Shown here in pieces: positions 42,353 to 52,699 of a DNA stretch of 64,000 bases. Origin of the DNA: Massospora cicadina (lineage: Eukaryota; Entomophthoromycota; Entomophthoromycetes; Entomophthorales; Entomophthoraceae); contig JAKSZP010009595.1 in assembly GCA_022478985.1 (NCBI GenBank), forward strand, positions 1-64,000. Direction: 5' to 3'. A program made the translations under genes and the position numbers. Each line of letters opens with the position of its first letter. Position 1 is the stretch's first letter. The notes under the pieces are model-generated. The model worked only from the letters and a program-made list of their open reading frames with translations. It ran no database searches and was not told the origin of the DNA.

Positions 42353-43506
42353 TGCCCGTATTATCCAGTTTTGATAAATTATAATTTATCTGTATCATCC
42401 CATATTTGTTCTGCTTTAGTAATAAACAACCTTAGAGAATTTTGTAGTTATCAGTGTTTGATAACTATTTTAGGAATCTTTTCATATGTGATATTAGTTT
42501 TTTTTCTTTTTTTCAGGATTTGATTCCTAGCTTGATGATTGTATTTCGTTGGGATTATCTTCTGAATTGATTGTAAAAATTTGGATTGTAATTTTAATTA
42601 TCAACAATTAAACTTTCTTATGCGAAATGGGGTTTGAAGTCAATTTTTAAGGGAGTTTTTTGAAATATCTGAAGCGTTGACAACGCTTTTCATGGCAGTA
42701 ACTTGCAGGTTGGCCTGAGTGAATTGTCTTCTTTAATGGGGAAAAGGTCCCATCACTAAACAGACTGCTAGATTGGAGAGGTTAATTTGCTGTTGTAAGA
42801 TAAAATCGTTATAACATACTATCTCTGAATCCAACCCATAGAGGGTTATTCTCTAGTTGGTGGTAAATCCCAACTAAGTGGATAAGGTGTTTTATTATTT
42901 TTTATATGACTCTTTAGTGATAAGTTTGTCAGCATTGAATGCCATTCCAATTGGAGTGCCATTTGTTGATTTAGCCAAATTCCAAGTTTAAACACCATGA
43001 TTTATTTAAGAAAGGTAGTACTTTTAAAGTAGTAAAATAAATAGTAATACAACTTTTTATAATTATCTTGTGGAAGAGTTTGAGGGATAACTTCTCTTAA
43101 ATGTTTTTTCATGTGATTAAACTCTTGTGTAAGAGTTCAAAGGATAAATTTTCTTGTCAAGTTTGTGCTCCAGTACTCTTGTTTAAGATTGATTGAATAG
43201 TTCCCTTATCTAAGTTGTCCTCCAGTTTTTTTGCTCAAGAGTAAAGGAATAATCTGCTTGTCCAAATTGAACTTAAGTTCTCTTGTATAAAAGTTGAAGG
43301 AATAGTTTCTCTTGTCAAGTTTGCTTCCATGTTACCAGAAGAAAGGTTGTTAGTACCTTCCTGTAGGAGTTTACTTAAGCGAGACCAATACTAGGCCATG
43401 AAGTTACTCAACTGGATATTTATCTTCATAAAACTATCACTGTACCCTTATCTTCAATAAAGTCAATCAGAAATGAACCTGTGCAGCAAACTAAAAAATT
43501 TTAAAC
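42353..43506 (+). repeat. G4 3' LTR
   Basis: It starts TGCCCGTATTATCC and is collinear with 23986-24942 plus 32403-32567. CTTATCTTCAATAAAGTCA marks the R region at 43447. It contains a tandem array of about 54 bp (43065-43325) homologous to the one in the 5' LTR. The end near 43506 is approximate. Confidence 0.7.
43065..43325 (+). repeat. Tandem repeat of about 54 bp in the G4 3' LTR
   Basis: Units at about 43065, 43121, 43175, 43227 and 43273 with core CTCTTGTGTAAGAGTTGAAGG. There are five units here against four in the 5' LTR, so the array length has changed since insertion. Confidence 0.7.
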
Positions 43507-46255
43507 TGGACATACCTTTTGACTTGCTTAAATGTATGTAAACTAACCGCCATATTCATCATTTGGTTGACACTTCTTACTGAATCAGCCACAATTGCAG
43601 TCCGTGGATCAGGGTTTCTAATCAATTTAGTTTACCCTAAAAGTGTCCCCGTCAAGGTGGCCCTTTAACCCACTTTTGTATAAGTTCATCTTTGATCGTT
43701 CATCTGCAATACAATTTTTCCATCTTTATGGTTCTAGTATGTATGGCTAGGACCAGTCATGTTGCTTTTTTTAGAATGATTGTGGAGTTGGTATCTCCAG
43801 CAATTTTGATGCTTGCATCCTTTTTTCTATCATTTAGGAGCAACCTATGGTCAGTAATGAAGCACTCAATGCAAACTTAACCAAAATCATCTTTCTTTGC
43901 AAACCGCAGACCCACTGGACACCTTCTACCTTTTCAAATGAGATACACCAGCTTATAAGTGCCTTATTTGCTTTACTAGGCGATCTTTCTGCATTACCCC
44001 TCTTGAACTTCCATTTGCTTTCAGGACGCCATAAAACCTGCCCGCCACCTGTAAGTATGGCTTGGGTCTGGAGGATACGCCAACACCATGATGAGAACAA
44101 CATCCTGGGCAAAGTGACTAAACGCATGGCTTCCATCAGAGGCCAGTACACAAGCCTGACAGTCTGGTGATGATTGCTTATCACTGCTTCTGTCCATAAT
44201 TTTATTTCTATACGCATGTTTTAGCTTTTTCAACCTTTTTTGAGTCAATATATTCTCTTTTGAAAGAATATGCTTTGGTCAAGACTCTAAATTACTGTAA
44301 GGCTTAAAGCTCTGTTTGTTCAAAGGCATAGTGGCGATATGGGGATAATCGACTATGTTGAGCAAGCTTTCCATATTCTAGGCTCTTGTATCTCCATATA
44401 ACTAGTCCAGTACTTCCAAACCATCACTGGGCCGCGCTGCAAGGTCCAACTTTGCACGTGCTATTCATCTTCTTAACCCCATTCACTTAAATCACTTCTC
44501 ACCTATCTGGCCTCCCACCCCTACGCTGCAGATCCCATGGGGTGCTGCACATTCAAGATGATGCTCTGGACATGATGTTAAAATATGTGCTCTATCTAGG
44601 CTTGCAGGTGCTTTTTAGCCCTGGAATTTAAAAATGTAAATGCAGGAGTGATAATACTCTCAACCGCTGTTTTTAAATTATTAAGGGAAACAAGAACCAC
44701 AATTTAAGTATAATTTTTAATAACAAAAACTAATTAGTTTGATAAAAGTAAAGCTTAGCAAGTTGAGTGATGTTTATTAGATTTTAGCCTTCTATTAGAT
44801 AACCTATTTTGAGTCTATTGTGAGATACTACAGGATGCATGCCAAGCTGTGCATGGCTTGATTTGGAGAAATTAATATTTGGTAAAAAGAGCATTCAAAA
44901 GCATCCCCTCTCGATTTGGGAAAATTTTGGGTGATAAAGTGATAGTGAGGATGATGAACCCATTAGGTAAGGATTTAATAAATTTAATCCAGAAACCTGC
45001 CCTACAATCATCTACATTTCAACTAATTACCAACCTCCCTATTAGGCAATTGGTTAGAAAAGTTTTGCTTCCCCTGGAACCCCTTCAAGTCTATAGAAGG
45101 GACTGAGTTTCTCTTAGAAGTTGGCACTTCTTTCATGCTAGTGCTTGGGTGTACTTAGCCTGCGTCCCTATTACACCAAAGTATGCTGATAGCCTCATGG
45201 GATTATTATGAAGTTTTAGGCAAAACATTGGGAGTAATTGCATTAATCTGAGAGGCCAGATTCCACCAGTTATTGGATAGGCCTTTATTATGAAAAGTGG
45301 AGCTAATCTCCCCTATACTTACTTTATTAATCAAACAACAATTTTTCTGACACATGATGAGCAGAGTAGAGGATCCGCAGATGTGGTCAATCCACTCATA
45401 GGGGTTGCTCCCCCTTTGTTTTACAGCCAAAAAAGTTCATGGATAAGTTGTTATAAACAGCATTGTGCTTCACCATCCAAGTACCATTGTCCATATACAC
45501 TATCTTGATATACTGGCCATACCCTACAATTTGGACACCTAAAATATGATTGGCAGTACGCTCATTCTCCTTTATTGCAACCCAGTCTCACACTAATGTA
45601 TGGAGATGTTTAAAGGGGTTATATAACAATGCTGAGTGGTTCAACGCCTCACAGTCTTCACGTGCAGTATGCGTCCAACATGGGACTCTAGTGCACCACC
45701 TTGATTATCCGCCATCTAAGGCTATTTAACGTGAATTTATGAGTTTCAACCATCAGGACAACAGGCAAGATTTAGAATGTCTAAGGACATCTTTGCTCAC
45801 AGCATGACTTCACCCATTCCTTCTTCCCTCCATGCACTAATTGTTGCAATAGCGTTATGTTCAATACACACTATTGTCCTTGATGCCTTCTCTGGCACAG
45901 ATTCTAACCTTTGCAAAGCAGTCTATCGCTTCCACACCCACTTATCATATCATATTCAAGCCTGGTTGTTTGGCCACATGACACCACGTCACTGAATGTT
46001 GATTTCCTTCTGGTTACCCATTAAGTTCCTTGTCACAAAAAATTTCGTCCATTTGTGTTTAGTTGCGGCATAATGCCTTCCATGAACAAATTACCCTTAT
46101 TCTATAATCCTAGCAGTACTGGCTGGCAACAAGAGGTGGCTATTTCTCCTTTGGAGTATCTTTATTTTTGTCTTTTTCTTCTCACATTTCTTTTACCAAA
46201 TGTGTCCTTCCCCTGGTCAGCCTTCCTCAAACAAAATTAAAATTAAAACTGGTAA
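43507..46255 (+). pseudogene. L4 ORF2 right part
   Basis: It follows L3 from RT to tail. TGAATCAGCCACAATTGCAGT (43579) matches the L3 copy of the same RT block; TAGAATGATTGTGG (43771) is the decayed FADDCVV box; GAAGCACTCAATGCAAACTTAACC (43857) is LNASKT. SLHALIVAIALCSIHTIVLD and GTDSNLCKAVYRFHTHLSYH (45777-45995 frame) match the L3 C-terminus. The tail at 46202-46255 has CCCCTGGTCAGCCTTCCTCA then AACAAAATTAAAATTAAAAC. About 650 bp at 44590-45240 match nothing in L3 and are probably another insertion. Confidence 0.7.
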
Positions 46256-46304
46256 ACTTGGTATGTTTAATTGGTATGGAATGAGCTCACAAATTGGATA
46301 AGGT

Positions 46305-46323
46305 TCCCCTGTAGTGAGCACTA
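46305..46323 (-). promoter_or_regulatory. Minus-strand primer-binding site of a further LTR element
   Basis: The complement reads TAGTGCTCACTACAGGGGA, one base from the G1 site TGGTGCTCACTACAGGGGA. It implies a minus-strand LTR to its right. Its internal region to the left is lost after about 40 bp, where L4 ends. Confidence 0.6.
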
Positions 46324-46325
46324 CT

Positions 46326-47085
46326 ATCAAATTTCGCTGGTGTCTTGATTAACTAAGATACCAGCGGTTAGTATCACATGGTTTGAAATCACTCATACAG
46401 AAGAAAAACAATTTGAAGATTTCTGTCCTTTGGAACAAACAAACAAAAAAGAAAAGCATTAATAAAAAGGAATTATCTTTATTTCATGGCAGAATTACTC
46501 TATTATTATTTAACTTTAAGTTCCTCTTAAATTTTTACAAGATACACAGTCTTTTTAACTTAAGACAATAATCTTATTCTAAGTTAAATATCTCATTTTT
46601 GTTAGTAGTTTAGCAGATTATATACTTTTTATGCTGATGCAAACCAAAGTCACCTAATTAATCACTTTGTCAACATAAGGTTCTTGTAATCCATCGTTTT
46701 CTTAGCTTATCACCATGTATCCAAACTATGGCAAAATATCGACTAATTCTATCATTTAGTTTCATAAATTGGACCAAGAACTTGCACCAAGTCCCTCTTA
46801 ATCCAAAATTGACACACTAAAATACTGATAGATTTGGATGTGATCCATCAGAGCGCTGACTCTCTTTATAAATTATACAATAAGCTAGTCTACCTGGCGG
46901 ATCTCTCCACACAGATTCAACTGGTATTAGGCTTTCATTCTATAGTGAAATAAATGTTCTGAAACTTCCAGTTTTTTATTTAGTCAGAAATAAGTGAATT
47001 AATAATTTTTTCAGTCTCGTCAGGAAAAACCAATAGATAATATTCTATCTTGTTTTTTGTAACCATAAAATGATGTATTAATTTA
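46326..47085 (-). repeat. Probable LTR on the minus strand (solo or truncated)
   Basis: Inferred from the adjacent primer-binding site. Only AT-rich sequence without a protein. CGCTGGTGTCTT (46335-46346) and AAGATACCAGCG (46355-46366) form an 11-of-12 hairpin just inside the LTR end. No second LTR is seen. The right boundary is where half-LINE H5 begins and is not defined. Confidence 0.35.
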
Positions 47086-47089
47086 TAAC

Positions 47090-49030
47090 TTTTCTCTCTC
47101 AATTCAACACTTTTAGTTAAATCATATTTTAAATTTAATAAAAACAGCCTCATTTGTTGTCATTCTATAAAGTTTCCTATGTTGATGCATTTGACGCCTG
47201 CTGCCCCCACATGTGGAAGTGGTGCGCAATTCTCTAATGTTTTTCAGCCATTGCCAAAACATGCTCGGGCTGGATCAGCTAGCCCTCTGAATTCTTCAGC
47301 CCACTATGTCCCGCCTAAGGACTTAGCCTTACTTCTCACCCAAACCCAGGAAGTGCCACGCTTCCCCCTTTTGCTCCCCCAAAGCAACATGTAATTTGGC
47401 CTTCATGTTGAATATGGTAATTTGTTCTTATATTCAGATAAAGCAAATATCAAATTAGCCCAGGCTGTTATGCAGCCTGCAGCATTCATCAACTTTCACC
47501 CATTCAAGGGGTATTTTGATATTGGCTTCTCAAGTGAAGCTGATGCTGCAGTAGCAGCTACCATCCTCCTGGTGTTCCAGGGCACCCCCCTACCAACTAC
47601 TCATACCTGGTTGCCCACTGATACCACTCTTGTGGTTCAGTTTGCAGGCCTCACTATCCACCTACCACCCAAAATTTTAATGATTGAAATTATCACTGGA
47701 TTATTGGAATATGGTTCTGATCCCGTGATACAATTCATGGTTCCCAATGAAGCCACTCGCCTCACAGGCCCTGCGCCTACACAACTATTTGTCCAGTATC
47801 AACAGAAATAGCCCTCTCAATTCCCCTTGCACCATTATCCCCTCTGCCCCAGACCATCCTTTTTGGGCTCAAGTGGATGGAGGGCGCACCATTTGCCCTA
47901 CCAGTTTTTAATTGGACCATTTGAAACGGCGCTGCCCCTCCATCTCATGAGCCATGGCATCCACACCCGACTCTATGCATGATGAACCCATAGCTAATCC
48001 AATAACATTTTTTTGAATGGGGCACTATCCTTCCCCCCTCCCCCAAAAGTGGTAGCCAGAGCAACCACTAAATCAAAAAACCAAAAATTACCTCAACGAA
48101 CCTCTTCTTCTGAACCCACCAATCAGGAGCCAGAATGGACTAAAGTAAGTTCTAAACCATTCTCCCAGCCAAACGCAACAGATAACCCATATGCAAACAA
48201 CCCAATCAAATTCAACCAAAATCCATGGGATTATTTGGTTGAGGTTGATGAATTGGTCAAGCTTATCCCTGAATCAGAATGGGCTGAGCTCCCTCCATTC
48301 AAAATGTACCTCAATATTGATTATGCGGCCCAATTATAAAAGCGCCCAGTATGCGCCTCGCCCTGATGCCACCTCATTCAAAAGTGACCACCAACTAGCT
48401 GAAGAGGCAGTTGCCTCCCCCAAGTGTTACCCACCCGTAAAACTGTTGCAAAATCAGTTGCAGTACTGGCTATGGGCCTGGCACCTCCTATCCTACCTAG
48501 TACCATGCTTCCAAAACCAAAAAAAAGACCATATCCAATACTATCAGGTGGCAAATTCAATAGTTCAAAAAGTTGTGGCAGTTGCAAAGTTTGGCCCAAA
48601 GACTCACATAATTAAAACAACCTTGCAACCATTGCCACCCTACCTAAAGTATGCCTTGAGGTGGAAAAAGCACTTGCAGACTATATTTTCACCCTCTTCA
48701 TTGCAAACATTGAGTTGCAAGCACCCAATTGTTATCTCAACCCCCATTTCCATGATGCGCCCACACCATTGCTATCAGCTTTGTGCTGCGACATGTCTAC
48801 AACAGATGAGGAAGAAAAGCCTCCCAATCCCCTTTACCCACTGCCATAGATGGATAGCGGTTTCCACTTCCAACTTGGTTGGTGTGTTTTGTTTGAATTT
48901 CACATCAGCTTGGGTGGATCCATCCATCTCATTTTAAGTTTTATTTTATTTTAATTTTAAATTTTAGCTCATTCAAGCATCTGTAATGTCCATCCCCTGG
49001 TCAGCATGTCTCAGTTAGATAAAAATAATG
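47090..49030 (+). mobile_element. H5: best-preserved half-LINE
   Basis: The 5' leader (AACTTTTCTCTCTCAATTC...AACACTTTTAG) resembles the L3 leader (ACTTTTTCTTTCTCGTTGC...AACACTTTTGC). The coding part keeps long frames: 47179-47394 (PPKDLALLLTQTQEVPRFPL), 47422-47811 (FINFHPFKGYFDIGFSSEAD, IHLPPKILMIEIITGLLEYG, VPNEATRLTGPAP), then a knuckle TICPTSF..LDHLKRRC (second Cys to Ser and one stop, about 47890-47930), 48013-48339, and a C-terminal part ending near 48849. The tail at 48988-49030 is CCATCCCCTGGTCAGCATGT...CAGTTAGATAAAAA. No endonuclease or RT. Confidence 0.75.
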
Positions 49031-49034
49031 TATT

Positions 49035-49386
49035 TATTTTAATATTAGTGGGGGTGGAAGGTGAGTTGGTAACCATCTAGTACTAAAAAAAAGAAGGTGA
49101 GTTGGTAAGGGCGTACAGCTACCAACCTGAAGGTTGTAGGTTCAATTCCCACCCTTTGCACATTGATTGGGGTGCCAGCCAAAGGAAGCTATTGGCGGTT
49201 AGTAGGTCTAATAACACGAAAATCTTACCCATGATGTAACCAGAAAAACTTGAGTCCTGATTCGGAGGTGGAAAAACTTTCTTCAACAGAGTTGACCCTG
49301 TTCAGGTTTCATGTCATTTCTTTCTTTTGATAATGCCTGTCCCCTGGTTGGCTTGCCTCAGTTAAATAAAATATTTTAATATTAGT
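49035..49386 (+). mobile_element. S1: tRNA-headed SINE with LINE-like tail and 15-bp target duplication
   Basis: TATTTTAATATTAGT stands at 49035-49049 and 49372-49386, a perfect duplication. The body 49050-49371 begins with a tRNA-like head: A-box region GTGAGTTGGTAAGGGCG (49099-49115), CCAACCTGAAGGTTG, and B box GTTCAATTCCCACC (about 49140), which would recruit RNA polymerase III. The central part is unlike anything else here. The 3' end GTCCCCTGGTTGGCTTGCCT (about 49350) then CAGTTAAATAAAA is the LINE/half-LINE tail, so L3-type enzyme probably moved it. Micro-insert m2 lies in the head. Confidence 0.8.
49057..49107 (+). mobile_element. m2: 21-nt poly(A)-tailed micro-insert in the SINE head
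   Basis: GAAGGTGAGTTGGTA occurs at 49057-49071 and 49093-49107. Between them is ACCATCTAGTACT plus eight A, identical to m1 in all 21 bases. It splits, but by duplication also restores, the A-box region of the SINE promoter. Confidence 0.75.
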
Positions 49387-52009
49387 ACTCAGGAACCTAA
49401 AATGGCTTATTTGAGTCAGTGAAAATATTCAGTGCATATAGATTTTTTCCCCTACAGAGGTTCTTTAACATAAATGTTAAAGTCATTCTACACTGATAAA
49501 ACATACAGGTTATGAGGTTATTAATCCAAATAAAACAAAATAAAGCATTAGATGAAGGATCTTTTATCTGAATCAACCCAAGTGCTCCATATGTAGAGGT
49601 TCAAATTTGCATCTTCAAAGTTTGGTTTATTTTCAGATTCAAGTTAAAATTCACAAATCTTAGCCAAGCCATAGACTTTATTTACTTTAACTTCATAAGA
49701 ATTAGTGTTTAATTTAAGAATGTGGTCGCACTACCTCACTATATACTCTTAAATTTTTTTCTTCTATTTTACTAATATTAATGTATTTTTAAGATTTCTA
49801 AGCTTTCAGGATCTAATTTGCTAGAATATTAAAGAAACTGCAACGCATTTGTGACAGATTGATCTCCCTGAAACTCCCAGACTTTTGTAATAAAGACTAA
49901 ACTACAATACTTCATGACATGGTCATTTTCTGTACCCTTCTGATATCAAGAAGCAGGGTTGATATTTCCCTAAAGTCTTACTAGAGGCTGGAGCCTGCAT
50001 GAGGCGCCTCTAAAATAAAAATTGAGTGTCACAGGCACCAAAAGTCTATATCAGACTAGCGCTTTTTTACACCTTGGCCTACATAAATTAGACACTCCAA
50101 AACGCCAAGAACAAGTATTTGGGTTAGTATATCATTCTAGAATTACTCATAAATTTCCTTGATACAATTATATGTAGTATAAATGTAAGACTTTGGGCTC
50201 TTCACTCTGTTACAACTAATATTTGAGGACCTATTTTTCCAGTGATTTGTAGATAAAGTTTACAAATTTATTATTACTAAAACTTAATTAGATACCTCTA
50301 AAAGGTATTAAGGTCATGAAAAGTAATAATCTTATTGCTTGCTCTTATAAAACTTTACTTAGATTTCTAATATAGCTTTTATAGTTTTTGAATCAAAAGT
50401 TTATTTTTAAAACAATGTAAAAATTACATTATTTTTTCTAAATTTAAACCTTGAATATCATTAAAGTTGTTTCCAATCTATTATTATAGGCAGACCATGC
50501 CTTTTTTAATTTTCAGATATGGTTAAACAAATTTTCTATTTATGGTATATATAGTTTTTTAATTCAGTTAGTCATTTACAGTAGAAAAAGCATCCAAATG
50601 ATAAAATTTACTTTGTGATGCTTGGATGAATTATGTAGGCATGACATAAAGCATCACTTTTCCTGAAAAAAATCAAAAGACCAATAATCTGAATTTTTTG
50701 CAAAAATTCAAGCTATCCATTTATAGTAGTAAGAACTTGGTTTTAAAGAGAAGTTATATTATGATTTATCTTACTGTAAATCATGATTAATGCTGTTTAT
50801 GTTGTATATAGTGACCAACTGCTTTTTAATGAGCTTTATTTGCATTATAAAACAAACTTTGCCATTTTAAATGAGCTGATATATTCATAATTAAGGATGC
50901 CAATAATATTTATAAGCTACTTTAGATTATAGACTACCGCACCACTGATAATAATATGACCCATTTAAAAACTGCAATGTTTCATTACCATTTTTATAAA
51001 AACATTAAAAACTATCAAGATTTTCATCAATTTACTTACATGTGTAACTTATAAAATCTTAAAGGAGTGCATACTTAGTGTTTATATGTACATGAACATT
51101 TTTATAAAAGGTTTATATGGTACAACATATATATTTCTTATATAAATGACTTACTTTTACTTTTAAAAACATTATATCTTCCAGCTTCAGGTCTATAACT
51201 CCTGTACACTGGGTAGTACTCATTTTCTGTATAATTTTCAAGAGTATAATTGTGGGTAACATGGAAGATGTCTCTTAAAGTTCTGAAGGATGAAGTGATC
51301 CATTTGGTCCGTGTAATATATTGTACTTATGATTCTATATAGTTTAAGAACTAATAATAATTTTATATACTAAAGAACCTATAAGTAATACTAATTTAAA
51401 TTAATCTTGTCTCTAAATAATATTAGAGGATCACATATATGTTTTTTGTCATCCAATTAATACATCTAGCATCGATTTTTAATAAATATAGTTCTATGTA
51501 AAAAGGTGGTTAGCCTGGCAGGGAAATTTCTGCTTCCACTCTAGATCAGGTTTTGTTCAACATAAGTTTGGTACTTGTACTGTCTATAAAAAAATCTCGG
51601 TGTGGTATATTTTCCCAAGGGTGACCTGCATCAATTACTTTTTATAGCTCTATGTAATAATCCATTATTTTTTAGCTTTTTTGTTTAAAATTTGCTCTGT
51701 AAATTTATGTCAATTGTTATATATTCTATAATAACTAAGATTTAAATTTTCAACTATTTAGTATTATAAGTGAAGATCTTAAAGAGGTCTAGTTGCATTT
51801 GATAAAGAATAAAAAATAATGTCACCATATGTATACTCATCCATATGTTGTGGACTACTGTTAAGTGTTTAAGGATATACACCATATTTCAACATTTTAC
51901 GCGTTATAAAACTGATTATTTCTCAATAACACCTCTATCCACCAAGCCCTCTGTGAAGCCACGGAGCCACTAATAATTGTAATTTTATGTCTTAATTTCC
52001 CAGATAACT
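49387..52009. other. AT-rich region without recognised features
   Basis: About 2.6 kb with frequent stops in all frames and no similarity I can see to other parts of the window. Short A/T runs only. It may be old repeat sequence past recognition or genuine intergenic DNA. Confidence 0.6.
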
Positions 52010-52425
52010 TCCCTGAAGAATCCTGAGATGAGAAAAAGAGCTCACATTTTCTGCAGGTCACTCATGTGGTGACGCTGCCAAGTAATCAATGTTAGACCTA
52101 CTACCCCAATCTGCTAAGATTAAAAACTTTCTTTTATGTGCTGTAGCTGCTGAATCATGCTGTCTCATCTTTTTCAATAACTTTAAGGTGCTATATACTT
52201 CAAGCATCCCTGACAAGCTCATTTGACTTTCTTCTTCCATCTTCTTCATTTCACTGACGCCCAAAGGCACTTTTTTCAACTCTCTTGTGTGCCCTCAGTC
52301 TGCACAGGATGCTGATCTCCAAAACCCCCTTCCTCATATGACATGTCTGCTTAGGCTAGCTACGCCATATTACTCCATTGGGATTTTTATTACATTTTAT
52401 TTGGAACATATAAATAAAACGCGTG
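52010..52425 (+). mobile_element. Possible half-LINE 3' remnant
   Basis: LHFTDAQRHFFQLSC near 52240 resembles the family signature HPTDAPMPLLSTVAC, and ACATATAAATAAAACG near 52410 resembles the tail, but the CCCTGGTCAGC motif is not readable. Weak support. Confidence 0.25.
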
Positions 52426-52699
52426 GCTTCCCCTAATGGGTTGGACCCCACCATAGCTAAAAACAATACTGATTGCATGTATCATATAAGTGAACATACT
52501 CTAGAGCTTTCATCTATTATTTGATAAAGGTTTAAATTGCAGGCAAATTGAAATCTTTGCATACATATCAAATTTTTTTGATAAATTAGACAACATCTTA
52601 TGATGTTAATATTTTACTTGAATCTATATTTTGATAAGCGTTGAATTATAATTTAATTTGGTAAAGGCGACCAGGGGACAGACACTTCCATAAAAAGAA

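Larger units (their letters stand above)
23986..43506 (+). mobile_element. G4: LTR retrotransposon containing a four-element nest
   Basis: The LTRs are 23986-24942 plus 32403-32567 (5') and about 42353-43506 (3'), each about 1.1 kb once inserts are removed and clearly collinear. A primer-binding site follows the 5' LTR. The gag is split by LINE L1 (32978-40204). RT is not recognisable; an integrase C-terminal remnant lies at 41590-41745. H3 sits in the 5' LTR with G5 inside it, and H4 sits in L1. It is the same lineage as G5 (shared gag and integrase tail). Target duplication is not resolved. Confidence 0.7.
23495..46255 (+). mobile_element. L4: plus-strand LINE split by element G4
   Basis: The left piece, 23495-23985, aligns with L3 reverse transcriptase: CCCAGGCCCATTGGCC (about 23633), RRSIWDNIQMVANGC (23848 onward) and CTAGTTTTTTGACTAAC (about 23927), matching the L3 segment ending KAYDRV. 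The right piece, about 43507-46255, continues from the same RT position to the LINE 3' tail. Between them lies the whole G4 nest, so G4 inserted into L4. The left end abuts the G2 LTR, so L4 is 5'-truncated or G2 also sits in it. All frames are destroyed. Confidence 0.65.

Noticed and set aside
42176..42523. 115-residue plus frame before and into the G4 3' LTR as a real gene
   Set aside because: It crosses the LTR boundary, has no motif and ends in a low-complexity hydrophobic run from T-rich DNA.
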